From Rhodoferax sp. (GTDB taxonomy: Bacteria > Pseudomonadota > Gammaproteobacteria > Burkholderiales > Burkholderiaceae_C): a DNA stretch of 64,000 nucleotides. Position 1 is the first letter of the stretch; each line of letters starts with the position of its first letter. The translations under genes were made by a program, and so were the position numbers. The stretch covers positions 186,001-250,000 of the forward strand of contig JAGRPL010000004.1 of the NCBI GenBank assembly GCA_019449595.1, in the 5' to 3' direction. The notes beneath the pieces were generated by a model. The model was given only the letters and a program-made list of their open reading frames with translations. It searched no databases and was not told where the DNA came from. Positions 49,273 through 59,594 of the stretch are shown here, in pieces.

Positions 49273-50910
49273 TCAGTTGCGGACCACGCTGTCGCCCGGC
49301 GCAAAGCGCGCGGCCTGGAGCGGACTGTGGGCTGCAATGTAGCCACGCAGCACATCGGCGTCCACAAAACCTGTGTTGACATAGCTGGGGTGCCCGGTCA
49401 TGGCAGGGTAGCCGTCGCCACCCACGGCCATGAACTGGTGGATGGCCATTCGGTAGGTCTTTGCGGGATCAATGGGAGCGCCCTGGATGGTGGCCTCCCG
49501 GACAGCGCCGGCAGCAATGCGCAGGCGGATACCCGCGAAATGGGGGAAGCCACCGGAGCCGGGGCTGATCTGCACCACGTGGGCGAGGTAGTCCAGCACC
49601 TCCTGCCCGGTCAGGTCCAGTGTGACCAGCGTGTTGCCAAAGGGATGGACCTTCAGGATGTCCTTGTAGCTGATGGTGCCCGCCGGCAGCGAGTCACGGA
49701 TGCCGCCGGCGTTCACCACCGCGAAATCGGCCCGGGTTTTGTCCCGCATGGCCTCGCCGATCAGAACGCCCAGATCGGTGGGCTGGCGGCGCACCAGGGC
49801 ACGGGTGCCCTCCAGCCGCGTGTCGCTGCGGCCCACATCCACCAGCAGCTTTTGCTGGCCGAAGTCCTGGTAGGGCTGCAGCAGTTGCAGCATCTCCCGA
49901 TTTTCGGCAATGGCCGGGGCGTAGCGCTCCAGTTGGGTCTGGCCATCGGCGCTGGTCACGGCATGTTTGAGGTTGATGGGGATCAGCGCGTAGCGCACCA
50001 GCGTGAAGGTGCCGTTGCGGTACTGGAAGTCAGCACGACCCACGTATTTGCCCCACTCATGGGCCTGCACGATCCAGGTGCCGTTCTGCCGGTCGGGCTG
50101 GCACGGCGTGCCCGGCACATAGGCCCTGTCGAGCACGTTCTCGGCCCGCATGCAGGCCGGGTTCTGCGTGTGCCCGCCCACCACCAGATCGATGCCCGCA
50201 ACGGCGCGCGCCATCTCTACGTCTCCCGGCGCCTGGGTGCCGTGGTTGCCGTTTTCGTAGTGTCCCATGTGCGTGGCGGCAATCACGATGTCGGCCTGCG
50301 CGCGTGCCTCGGGGACCACCTGCGCGGCTTCCTGCAGGGGGCTGCGAAACTCAAGACCTCGGATGTTTTCCGGGTTGGCCATTTTCCGGGTGTCGTCGGT
50401 GGTCATTCCGATAACCGCCACGCGCACGCCACCCAAGTTGAAAATCCTGTAAGGCTCAAACAAGCGCCGGCCCCCGGCGTAGATGTTGGCGGACAGCAGC
50501 GGAAACTGTGCCAGCTGGCGCTGCATGGCCAGCACGGTGGGGCTTTTGTCGAATTCGTGGTTGCCCACCGCCATGGCGTCGTAGCCCAGCAGGTTCATGC
50601 CCTTGAAGTCGGGCACGGCGTCCTGCAGGTCGGACTCGGGCACGCCGGTGTTCACGTCCCCGCCGTCGAGCAGCAGGCTGTAGCCCCCGGCGGCGGCTAC
50701 CTCGGACCGGATGGCGTCCACCACGGTCTTGCGGGCCGCCATGCCGTACTCGCCGTCGCGGTTGTGCCAGAACCGGCCGTGGTGGTCATTGGTGTGCAGC
50801 ACGGTGATGGCGTAAGTCTTGTCCTTTTCCGGCCCTTGCGGTGGCAGGCTGGAACAGCCGGCCAGGGTCAGGATGACCCAGGTGGCGAAGAGGCGGGTGT
50901 GGAGTGGCAT
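49273..50910 (-). CDS. 5'-nucleotidase / UshA-family lipoprotein
   Basis: 545 aa from the ATG at 50910. The lipoprotein signal has lipobox LAGC (Cys19). A metallophosphatase domain has HTNDHHG (Asp42, His44), GNHEFD and THMGHYE, and a C-terminal 5'-nucleotidase substrate domain has NAGGIRDSLPAG and FGNTLV. It removes phosphate from extracellular nucleotides or UDP-sugars in the periplasm. An upstream in-frame start would bury the signal peptide. Lies 12 bp before the kinase gene. Confidence 0.92.
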   Translation of the reverse strand: MPLHTRLFATWVILTLAGCSSLPPQGPEKDKTYAITVLHTNDHHGRFWHNRDGEYGMAARKTVVDAIRSEVAAAGGYSLLLDGGDVNTGVPESDLQDAVPDFKGMNLLGYDAMAVGNHEFDKSPTVLAMQRQLAQFPLLSANIYAGGRRLFEPYRIFNLGGVRVAVIGMTTDDTRKMANPENIRGLEFRSPLQEAAQVVPEARAQADIVIAATHMGHYENGNHGTQAPGDVEMARAVAGIDLVVGGHTQNPACMRAENVLDRAYVPGTPCQPDRQNGTWIVQAHEWGKYVGRADFQYRNGTFTLVRYALIPINLKHAVTSADGQTQLERYAPAIAENREMLQLLQPYQDFGQQKLLVDVGRSDTRLEGTRALVRRQPTDLGVLIGEAMRDKTRADFAVVNAGGIRDSLPAGTISYKDILKVHPFGNTLVTLDLTGQEVLDYLAHVVQISPGSGGFPHFAGIRLRIAAGAVREATIQGAPIDPAKTYRMAIHQFMAVGGDGYPAMTGHPSYVNTGFVDADVLRGYIAAHSPLQAARFAPGDSVVRN

Positions 50911-51001
50911 GGCGTGGGGTTGGCGGTGCTGGAGCGCAGCGCCTTGGTTTATATCAAACTCCTCTGCGGCCCGGCCGGTGGGCACAACCGGAGCACGCCG
51001 T

Positions 51002-52693
<1,692 letters not shown>

Positions 52694-52876
52694 TGTGGAT
52701 CCCGAGAAAGGTTTCACACATTGTCAGGTGTTCCGGGGCGCACTGGCAAGGGTGTTGATCTCAGGGCCGGCTGGCGGACATGTCCCGTTGGCGGCGGCCT
52801 TGTCAGAGGCCTGCAAGGCGTTTGCGGCGACAATTGCAGACTTTTCCCAATTTCTGTTTTAAGTTGACGCTCAGAC

Positions 52877-53404
52877 ATGTCCAGTACGACAACCTACAAG
52901 GTACGCCCCGCCACTTTGCGCGATGCCAAAGCCATCGCTGAATTGCACAACGCCACGGTACGCGAGGCTTTCCAGTCTGCGGTGATGGACACCCCCATTC
53001 CCCTGATGCCCCTGGACAAGCGCCAGGCCTACTGGCGCGAAGCCATCGAATACGCGGAGCCGCAGGTGCAGGTGGCGCTGGATGACGACAAGATCGTGGG
53101 ATTTGTCGGTTTTGACCGCTCCCGTGACAAGGGCACGCCCCCCACCATGGGCGAAATCTGGGCCATCTACGTGGCGCAGCCCTACTGGGGCAAAGGTGTG
53201 GGGCTGGCGCTGTGGGATGCCGCCCGTGAGGGACTGCAGGAGGAAGGGTGCACCCACGTTTCCATCTGGGTGCCCATTGCCAACGACCGGGCACTGCGCT
53301 TTCACGACCTGGCCGGCTTCAAGCGCGAACTCAACTCCGCCAAGACCGTTGCCATCGGCCCGGTGAAGGTGGAAGAAATCCGCCTGAAGCGCGCGCTGGC
53401 CTGA
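52877..53404 (+). CDS. GNAT family N-acetyltransferase
   Basis: 175 aa. The acetyl-CoA loop is QPYWGKGVGLALWDAA (R/Q-x-x-G-x-G/A type), preceded by strand EIWAIYVAQ and followed by the FHDLAGFKRE C-terminal part. The acceptor is unknown. Followed by a terminator and the convergent FabH-like gene. Confidence 0.9.
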   Translation: MSSTTTYKVRPATLRDAKAIAELHNATVREAFQSAVMDTPIPLMPLDKRQAYWREAIEYAEPQVQVALDDDKIVGFVGFDRSRDKGTPPTMGEIWAIYVAQPYWGKGVGLALWDAAREGLQEEGCTHVSIWVPIANDRALRFHDLAGFKRELNSAKTVAIGPVKVEEIRLKRALA

Positions 53405-53410
53405 GTGGCC

Positions 53411-53431
53411 GGGCCCCCAGCGGGGCCCTTT
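53411..53431. terminator. Terminator between GNAT and FabH-like genes
   Basis: GGGCCCC-CAGC-GGGGCCC, a 7-bp stem, followed by TTT on the plus strand, filling the 29-bp gap between convergent genes. Confidence 0.65.
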
Positions 53432-53433
53432 CC

Positions 53434-54552
53434 CTACAGTTTCTTGACGATCGCGCTGCCGATGGAGTAACCCGCTCCGAACGAGCAGATGACCCCCACA
53501 TCACCCGGCTGGATGTCGGCGTGGTGGCGGTGGAAAGCGATGATGGAGCCTGCCGACGCGGTGTTGGCAAATTCGTCCAGGATCACCGGTGCGTCGTCCA
53601 GCGTGGCGTCGCGCCCCAGCAGCTTGCGGCTGATGAGCTGGTTCATGGACAGGTTGGCCTGGTGCAGCCAGAAACGACGCACCTGCGTGGGTTGCAGGTC
53701 CAGCGACGCCAGATGGCCGGCAATGTGCTCGGCGGCCATGGGGCACACCTCTTTGAACACCTTGCGCCCCTCTTGGCGGAAGAGCTGGTCGCGGTCTTCC
53801 GGGTCGCGGTCTTCGGCGCGCGACATGAAGCCGGCGTTGTTGCGGATGGCGTTGGAGAAGGTGCTGAGCAGGCGCGTACCCAGAATTTCAAAGGAACCCG
53901 CAGGTGCCAGGTCCAGCCGTTGCACCAGCACGGCGGTGCACACATCGCCGAAGATGAAGTGGCAGTCGCGGTCTTTCCAGGCCAGGTGGGCCGACGGCAG
54001 CTCCGGGCTGACCACCAGCACGGCACGTGCCGAGCCGGTGCGCACGGCGTTGGTGGCCATCTCGATGCCAAAGGTGGCCGACGAGCAGGCCACGTTCATG
54101 TCAAACGCGTAGCCCTGGACGCCCAGCGCGGTCTGGATTTCCACGCCCATGGCAGGGTAGGGGCGCTGCATGTTGGCGGCAGCGCAGATGACAGCGTCCA
54201 CGTCGGCGGCGGTCTTGCCGGCCTTGGCCAGCGCGTCCTGGGCGGCCTTGACGCCCATCTCGGCCATCAGCGACAGCTCGGAGTCGGGGCGGGCCGTGAA
54301 GACCGGGCGCATGCGCCGGGGGTCGAGTACGCCGCTTTTCTCCATTACATAGCGGCGCTTGATGCCGGACGCCTTCTCAATGAACTCGACGTTTGACTCG
54401 GTCAGCGCGGCGCGGGTGCCGGCGGCGATCTCGGTGGCGTATTTCGCGTTTTCCAGGTGGACGTACTGGTTGAAGGCTGCGACCAGCTCTTCATTGGTGA
54501 TGACTTCGGGCGGCGTGAAAAGGCCGGTGCTGCTGATGGCGACACGATGCAT
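53434..54552 (-). CDS. FabH-like beta-ketoacyl synthase
   Basis: 372 aa thiolase-fold synthase of the KAS III type with triad Cys156 (NVACSSATFG), His297 (WLHQANLSMN) and Asn330 (EFANTASAG). It is about 50 residues longer than housekeeping FabH and similar, from memory, to the Pseudomonas PA3286 group that condenses medium-chain acyl-CoA with malonyl-ACP to start fatty-acid synthesis. No acyl-carrier gene is adjacent. It diverges from the alcohol dehydrogenase gene. Confidence 0.9.
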   Translation of the reverse strand: MHRVAISSTGLFTPPEVITNEELVAAFNQYVHLENAKYATEIAAGTRAALTESNVEFIEKASGIKRRYVMEKSGVLDPRRMRPVFTARPDSELSLMAEMGVKAAQDALAKAGKTAADVDAVICAAANMQRPYPAMGVEIQTALGVQGYAFDMNVACSSATFGIEMATNAVRTGSARAVLVVSPELPSAHLAWKDRDCHFIFGDVCTAVLVQRLDLAPAGSFEILGTRLLSTFSNAIRNNAGFMSRAEDRDPEDRDQLFRQEGRKVFKEVCPMAAEHIAGHLASLDLQPTQVRRFWLHQANLSMNQLISRKLLGRDATLDDAPVILDEFANTASAGSIIAFHRHHADIQPGDVGVICSFGAGYSIGSAIVKKL

Positions 54553-54699
54553 GGTGATGGGCTTTTTGGTAAATCCGCATTGGCTAGGTCCAATGCCGGG
54601 CTGATTATGCGCCGGGTTTCTGCCGTCGCGGGTGTTACAGGTACGCCCGGCATTTTCGGGGCAAAAGCATTAATCTTGGCCTTTTATAGGAGACTGACC

Positions 54700-55716
54700 A
54701 TGGCTTTGTTTCGCGGATGGGCTGCCACGCAGGCGGGGAGCGCACTGGAGCGACTGGATTTTGACCCGGGCCCGATGCACCCCGAAGATGTGGAAATTGC
54801 CGTGGAGTACTGCGGCGTGTGCCATTCCGACCTGGCCATGGTGGACAGCGAATGGTTCCCCGCCACCTACCCCCTGGTACCCGGCCATGAGGTGATCGGC
54901 ACCGTGGTGGCGGTGGGCGACCAGGCCAAGGGCCGCGTGCTGGGCCAGCGCGTGGGCCTGGGCTGGCACAGCCACAGCTGCTGCCACTGCAACTTCTGCA
55001 TGGGTGGCGAGCAGAACCTGTGCACCAAGCGCCAGCCCACCATCATCGGCCGCCATGGTGGTTTTGCCGACCGCGTGCGCGCGCACTGGAGCTGGAGCCT
55101 GCCCATTCCGCAGGGCCTGGAGCCCTCCAGCGCCGGGCCGCTCATGTGCGGTGGGGGCACGGCCTTCCTGCCGTTTGTGATCCACGACATCAAGCCCACC
55201 GACAAGGTGGGCGTGGTCGGCATTGGCGGGCTGGGCCACCTGGCGGTGAAGTTCGCCCGCGCCTGGGGCTGCGAGGTCACGGCTTTTACCTCCACGCCGT
55301 CCAAGCGCGAAGAGGCCTTGCTGCTGGGCGCGCACCACACCGTGAGCAGCGTGGACGTGAAGGCGCTGAAGGCGATTGCCGGCAGCCTGGACTTCTTGCT
55401 GGTCACCGCTGGCGCCAGCCTGGAGTGGGACGCCCTGCTGTCCACCCTGGCCCCCAAGGGACGGTTGCACATGGTGGGCGTGGTGACCGAGGCCATGAAG
55501 GTGAAGACGGGTGGCCTGTTGTCGTGGCAGCGCAGCATTTCGGCCTCGCCGACGCCATCGCCGACCGTGCTGACCAGGATGCTGGAGTTCTGCGCCCGCC
55601 ACGGCATTGCGCCCCAGGTGGAGCACTTCCCCATGAGCCGCATGAATGATGCGCTGGACCACCTGCGCTCGGGCAAGGCCCGCTACCGCGTCGTGCTGGA
55701 CGCGGACTTCAGCTGA
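54700..55716 (+). CDS. Zinc NAD(P)-dependent alcohol dehydrogenase (YahK/CAD type)
   Basis: 338 aa from the ATG at 54700 with AGGAG eight bases upstream, which rejects the longer frame. Catalytic zinc ligands Cys41 (GVCHSD) and His63 (GHEVIG). Structural zinc cysteines 94, 97, 100, 108 in SCCHCNFC...C. Rossmann motif VGIGGLGHLAVKFA. It reduces aldehydes or oxidises alcohols in the cytoplasm; the substrate is not visible. Ends six bases from the convergent SRPBCC gene. Confidence 0.93.
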   Translation: MALFRGWAATQAGSALERLDFDPGPMHPEDVEIAVEYCGVCHSDLAMVDSEWFPATYPLVPGHEVIGTVVAVGDQAKGRVLGQRVGLGWHSHSCCHCNFCMGGEQNLCTKRQPTIIGRHGGFADRVRAHWSWSLPIPQGLEPSSAGPLMCGGGTAFLPFVIHDIKPTDKVGVVGIGGLGHLAVKFARAWGCEVTAFTSTPSKREEALLLGAHHTVSSVDVKALKAIAGSLDFLLVTAGASLEWDALLSTLAPKGRLHMVGVVTEAMKVKTGGLLSWQRSISASPTPSPTVLTRMLEFCARHGIAPQVEHFPMSRMNDALDHLRSGKARYRVVLDADFS

Positions 55717-55721
55717 GCGGT

Positions 55722-56192
55722 TCAGGCCTCGCCACCGAACCGTTTGGTGAGGTTGGCGATGTACTGCTCGGTCAGCTTCTCGAACTCGGCCTCCACCACG
55801 GGGGCGATGATCATCTTCATGAGGCCGGGCAGGGCAATGGTCAGCTCGCCTTCAATGGTGAGCACCAGTTGGGTGGACTTCTTGTTGTCGGTGATCTTCC
55901 AGCTACCCGACACCAGGGCGTTGCCTTCGCCCTTGACCGGGGTCCACACCACCGTGCCCTTGGCCTTGTTGGACACGTATTTGGATGCGTACACGGTCTG
56001 CAGGTTCACCTGAGCCAGGCCGATCTTTTCCATTTCCCAGCGGTAGGCTCCGCCGCCCAGGTCCACCAGCTTGTCGACCTTGGGGTAGAAACTGGCCGAC
56101 GTGGGTACGTCGGACAGCACGTCGAACACGTCCTTGGCGGACGCCTTGACAGCAAATTCATAGCCCAGTTCGACCTTGACAGTGACAGCCAT
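55722..56192 (-). CDS. SRPBCC/CoxG-like lipid- or ligand-binding protein
   Basis: 156 aa from the ATG at 56192 (AAGGAG upstream). A START-like helix-grip fold is suggested by FAVKASAKDVFDVLSDV, YPKVDKLVDLGGGAYRWEM and the long C-terminal helix (VEAEFEKLTEQYIANLTK). No enzyme motif is seen. Its function is unknown. Confidence 0.85.
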   Translation of the reverse strand: MAVTVKVELGYEFAVKASAKDVFDVLSDVPTSASFYPKVDKLVDLGGGAYRWEMEKIGLAQVNLQTVYASKYVSNKAKGTVVWTPVKGEGNALVSGSWKITDNKKSTQLVLTIEGELTIALPGLMKMIIAPVVEAEFEKLTEQYIANLTKRFGGEA

Positions 56193-56294
56193 GGTTGCTC
56201 CTTGATGGTGGTTGTAGAAAGGTGCAGGCATGTTACTGCACGCCAGCGGGAGCTGCGGCGACAATGGGTGCCTGTTCACTCCTGATTTACCCCC

Positions 56295-57242
56295 ATGGCC
56301 AGCAGCCTTCTTGCCCTGATTGACGACATTGCCACCATCCTGGACGACGTCGCCGTGCTCTCCAAAGTGGCGGCCCAGAAAACGGCCGGCGTGCTGGGCG
56401 ACGACCTGGCGCTCAACGCCCAGCAGGTGGCCGGCGTCACGGCAGACCGGGAGCTGCCGGTGGTGTGGGCGGTGTGCAAGGGCTCACTGGTCAACAAGCT
56501 CATTCTGGTGCCCTCGGCACTGCTTATCAGCATCGTCCTGCCCTGGGCGGTGACGCCCCTGCTCATGGTGGGTGGCGCCTACCTGTGCCTGGAAGGCTTC
56601 GAGAAGCTGGCACACAAGTTCTTCCACAGCGGCGCCGAGGACCAGGCCCATGCGGACGAACTGTTGCAGGCCCTGGCCGACCCGGCGGTGGACCTGCTGG
56701 CCCTGGAGCGCGACAAGGTCAAGGGCGCCATCCGCACCGATTTCATCCTGTCGGCCGAGATCATTGCCATTACCCTGGGCACGGTGCAGGCCAGCCCCTG
56801 GATGACGCAGCTGGTGGTGCTGGCGGGCGTGGCGGTGGTGATGACACTGGGTGTGTACGGCATTGTGGGCGGCATCGTGAAGATTGACGATCTGGGCCTG
56901 TATCTCAGCAAGAAACCGGGTTCGGGCGCGTGGGCCGGGGTGCAGCAGGCGCTGGGCCGGGGACTGCTGCGGTCGGCGCCCTGGCTCATGAAAACGTTGG
57001 CGGTGGTGGGTACGGCCGCCATGTTCCTGGTGGGCGGCGGCATTCTGGTCCACGGGCTGGGGCCTTTGCACCACGGGGTGCTGGCGCTGGTGGCGCAGGC
57101 GGTGGCGGCATCGGGCGCGCTGGGCGGCGCCGTGCAGGCCCTGCTGCCCGTGTGCCTGAATGCGCTGGTGGGCGTGGCCGCCGGGGCGCTGGCGTTGCTG
57201 GGGCTCACAGCCAGCCAGCGTGCAGCAGCAAAATTCAGATAA
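56295..57242 (+). CDS. DUF808 (YedI-like) inner-membrane protein
   Basis: 315 aa with about six membrane helices. Recognised by [35 protein letters not shown] split over the first 40 residues and by [16 protein letters not shown], both typical of DUF808. Its function is unknown. The stop codon is six bases before the EamA start and lies at the edge of repeat copy G. Confidence 0.92.
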   Translation: MASSLLALIDDIATILDDVAVLSKVAAQKTAGVLGDDLALNAQQVAGVTADRELPVVWAVCKGSLVNKLILVPSALLISIVLPWAVTPLLMVGGAYLCLEGFEKLAHKFFHSGAEDQAHADELLQALADPAVDLLALERDKVKGAIRTDFILSAEIIAITLGTVQASPWMTQLVVLAGVAVVMTLGVYGIVGGIVKIDDLGLYLSKKPGSGAWAGVQQALGRGLLRSAPWLMKTLAVVGTAAMFLVGGGILVHGLGPLHHGVLALVAQAVAASGALGGAVQALLPVCLNALVGVAAGALALLGLTASQRAAAKFR

Positions 57243-57300
57243 AAAAAATGGCTGTAGCACCCGTGTCTTCTGCGCAGATAGCTCCTAAATCCATAGCAAC
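57241..57300 (-). repeat. Interspersed 60-bp repeat, copy G, forming a gene start
   Basis: Read on the minus strand: TTGCTATGGATTTAGGAGC, then CTGCGCAG, ACGGGTGCTA and a T run. On the plus strand this copy carries the ATG and about the first 17 codons of the EamA gene. Confidence 0.75.
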
Positions 57301-58183
57301 CGGTTTGCTGCTGGCCACGCTGGGCGCCATCGCCTTCAGCGGCAAGGCCATCATCGTCAAGTTGGCCTACCGCTACGGGGTGGATGCCGTCACCCTCATC
57401 ATGCTGCGCATGCTGTTTGCGCTGCCGTTCTTTGTGGCCATGAGCTGGTGGGCCAGCCGCCCCCGGGCCGGCAAGCCGGTGGCGCCCCTGACGCGCAAGG
57501 ACGTGCTGGGCGTGGTCTGGCTGGGTGTGACCGGCTATTACCTGGCGAGTTTTCTGGACTTTGCCGGGCTGGCCTACATCACCGCGTCGCTGGAGCGGCT
57601 TATCCTGTATCTCAACCCCACGCTGGTGCTGTTGCTGGGGCTGGTGCTGTTTGGGCGGCGCATTGGCCGGCGCCAGGCACTGGGCATGGCTATCAGCTAT
57701 GCCGGTGTGCTGCTGGTGTTCGGCCACGAGGTCACTTTGCAGGGCGCCGACGTGGCGCTGGGCGCCGTGCTGGTGTTCTTGAGCGCTGTGAGTTACGCGC
57801 TGTACCTGTTCTACAGCGGCGAGATGGTGCAGCGCCTGGGCTCCCTGCGCCTGGTGGGGCTGGCCACTTCGGTGGCCTGTGTGCTGTGCATTGCGCAGTT
57901 TGTGGTTCTGCGGCCGCTGGACAGCGTGCTGGCGGTGGCGCCGCAGGTGGTCTGGCTCTCCGTGCTCAACGCCACGCTGTGCACGGTGGTGCCCGTGATG
58001 ATGGTCATGATGGCCATCGAGCGCATCGGCTCCGGCCTGGCCGCCCAGGTCGGCATGGTGGGCCCCATGTCCACCATGATCATGGGTGTGCTGGTGCTGG
58101 GCGAGCCGTTCACGGCCTGGCTGGTGGCCGGCACAGTGCTGGTGATTGCCGGCGTTTTTGTGTGCAGCCGGGCGCGGGGTTAA
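57248..58183 (+). CDS. EamA family transporter (DMT superfamily)
   Basis: 311 aa with ten predicted helices in two EamA repeats (TGLLLATLGAIAFSGKAIIV from about residue 18; second repeat from about 165). Drug/metabolite-type exporter or permease; substrate unknown. The first ~17 residues (MAVAPVSSAQIAPKS) precede helix 1 and are wholly encoded by repeat copy G, which also gives the ATG. There is no ribosome site other than an A-rich run. Close coupling to DUF808 (6 bp). Confidence 0.9.
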   Translation: MAVAPVSSAQIAPKSIATGLLLATLGAIAFSGKAIIVKLAYRYGVDAVTLIMLRMLFALPFFVAMSWWASRPRAGKPVAPLTRKDVLGVVWLGVTGYYLASFLDFAGLAYITASLERLILYLNPTLVLLLGLVLFGRRIGRRQALGMAISYAGVLLVFGHEVTLQGADVALGAVLVFLSAVSYALYLFYSGEMVQRLGSLRLVGLATSVACVLCIAQFVVLRPLDSVLAVAPQVVWLSVLNATLCTVVPVMMVMMAIERIGSGLAAQVGMVGPMSTMIMGVLVLGEPFTAWLVAGTVLVIAGVFVCSRARG

Positions 58184-58283
58184 AGATACAGCATTGCCCT
58201 TGACAGCAAGCCCATGAGCTAGGTGCCGTGCATGCGGGGTTTGCCGCAGCTACGGGCGGATTCTGTCGCGACGGTCAAACAGA

Positions 58284-58342
58284 GCCTTGGGCTGGATCCA
58301 AGGCCTGGCGTAAGGGGGCGTGGTTTTGGGTGTTACACGCCC
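58284..58342. other. Two tandem hairpins between convergent genes
   Basis: GCCTTGG-7-CCAAGGC (58284-58304) and GGGCGTG-13-CACGCCC (58316-58342), both perfect 7-bp stems, 12 bp apart, between the EamA stop and the end of the unknown exported protein gene. Neither has a T run. Confidence 0.5.
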
Positions 58343-58364
58343 GTCAGTCTGACTGCGCTCGCCG

Positions 58365-59084
58365 TCACTCTTTCAGGAGCGCTGGTGCCGCAGCCAGTAC
58401 CTTCTCCTCGCAGTCAGCAAGGTTGGCCTCGATCTCCCTCTTGACTTGGGCATAGCTGTTTTCGGCCCAGGCCACCTGCGACTGGGCCGTAGGCGACTGG
58501 TAGCTGCAATCGACCACCACATTGGGATTGGACAGCATGACAAACCCCTCTTTGCGCTTGTACACCGTCCAGTCCGACTTCAGTCGGTACAGCTCAGCCT
58601 CGGGGCCCGTGAGCCCTTCGTAAACCAACTGTGTCATTCCTCCGGCTATCAGCAAAGGTTTTTCGAAGGTCTTGGCGGTCAGATCCGGGTCATTTTTTAC
58701 CGTAGAAGTCATCACGGTTTGCAGGCGCGTAGCAAATGCATCAGGCTTTGGTGTCTGAATGTTGCTTCGGTCTTCCAAGGGTTCAATGCTTGTGCCGACC
58801 ATGTTGTCTTTGCTGCTGCTAGTAAACCCGGTTCCGCCGCCTATGGCAAATAGCAGCACGCCCAAGGCCACTTTGCCCGCCACGTTCTTTTGCATTTGCT
58901 CGGCTTTAAGGATGCGCACCTCGGTAGGTGCGGTCGCCAGACGGCTGCCATCCGGGTAGATCTGCGAATACTCGACCTTGATGGGCGCAATGTCTTGGGC
59001 TGTGGCCGTACTCACTGCCAAGCTGGTGGACAAGACTGCGAAGGCGGTGCACAGCATGGTGCTTTTGAATGCAAAACGGGTCAT
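58365..59084 (-). CDS. Unknown exported protein
   Basis: 239 aa. Export signal (about 1-29, ending TATA-Q). A glycine-rich hydrophobic stretch (VALGVLLFAIGGGTGF, about 71-86) could be a membrane hairpin or lipid-contacting loop. The rest is soluble, with a single pair of cysteines (Cys in VVVDCSYQS and ANLADCEEK) that could form a disulfide. Not recognised as any family. GC is lower than that of the neighbours. Repeat copy H lies 16 bp upstream of its start, in the leader. Confidence 0.75.
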   Translation of the reverse strand: MTRFAFKSTMLCTAFAVLSTSLAVSTATAQDIAPIKVEYSQIYPDGSRLATAPTEVRILKAEQMQKNVAGKVALGVLLFAIGGGTGFTSSSKDNMVGTSIEPLEDRSNIQTPKPDAFATRLQTVMTSTVKNDPDLTAKTFEKPLLIAGGMTQLVYEGLTGPEAELYRLKSDWTVYKRKEGFVMLSNPNVVVDCSYQSPTAQSQVAWAENSYAQVKREIEANLADCEEKVLAAAPALLKE

Positions 59085-59100
59085 TGATGTTTCTTCTCTT

Positions 59101-59158
59101 TGCTATTAAATATGTAGCTTCCTGCGCTTGTCTGGCGGGAAGTAGAGGCTGATTTGAT
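59101..59158 (+). repeat. Interspersed 60-bp repeat, copy H
   Basis: TGCTATTAAATATGTAGC (GCTAT/GTAGC stem with a G-U pair, 7-base loop), then CCTGCGCTTG, GGCGGGAAGTAGAGGCTG and ATTTGATT. It overlaps the end of a possible broken gene read leftward. Confidence 0.7.
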
Positions 59159-59373
59159 TCCGGGTTGTTGCCGCATCTGGCGCGGGCGCTGCCGATGCGT
59201 TGGATATGTCGTAACCGTGGCTGGTTTTAGTTGTTCCACCAGTCAGACCATGCGCTGGTGAGGCTGGGTAGCCTGCCCCCAACAAGTCGGAGATGGTGTT
59301 GTTGACGGGGCTGGAAATAAATTGCGGCTAAGCCAGCGAGGGCCACAAGCCCGGCTCGCTGGAGGATGTTCAT
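59106..59373 (-). pseudogene. Possible frameshifted gene for a small exported protein
   Basis: From the ATG at 59373 the frame gives MNILQRAGLVALAGLAAIYF, a good export signal, then odd sequence to a stop at 59227. In the neighbouring frame, starting right where the first goes odd, comes SSPVNNTISDLLGAGYPASP and about 50 more residues of protein-like sequence ending in a TAA at 59106 inside repeat copy H. One lost or gained base near 59318-59330 would join them to an ~88-aa exported protein. Could also be chance or a sequencing error. No family recognised. Confidence 0.35.
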
Positions 59374-59594
59374 CGATACGTTTGGAGAGAGTTCGTGCCG
59401 TAGGTTAAACAGCCGGCTCGGAGTCGTACATCCCCCATTCGGGTGAATTTTCAGGTGATCTGCAATAAACCGTTAGTTGATTGACCTAGTGCAAATGCGC
59501 ACCGGGTTTTCGGTTCTTGCTGAGCCTTCAAGCTCCACGCAATCCAGGTTGATTGCATCCGCCCAGGCAAACCCTGACAGGGTAGCGATAGGGG

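Larger units (their letters stand above)
59085..59594. other. 510-bp stretch without an intact gene
   Basis: Holds repeat copy H (59101-59158), a possible frameshifted small gene (59106-59373) and about 220 bp of DNA of lower GC with no feature seen, up to the stop of the acetyl-CoA hydrolase gene. Confidence 0.5.
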
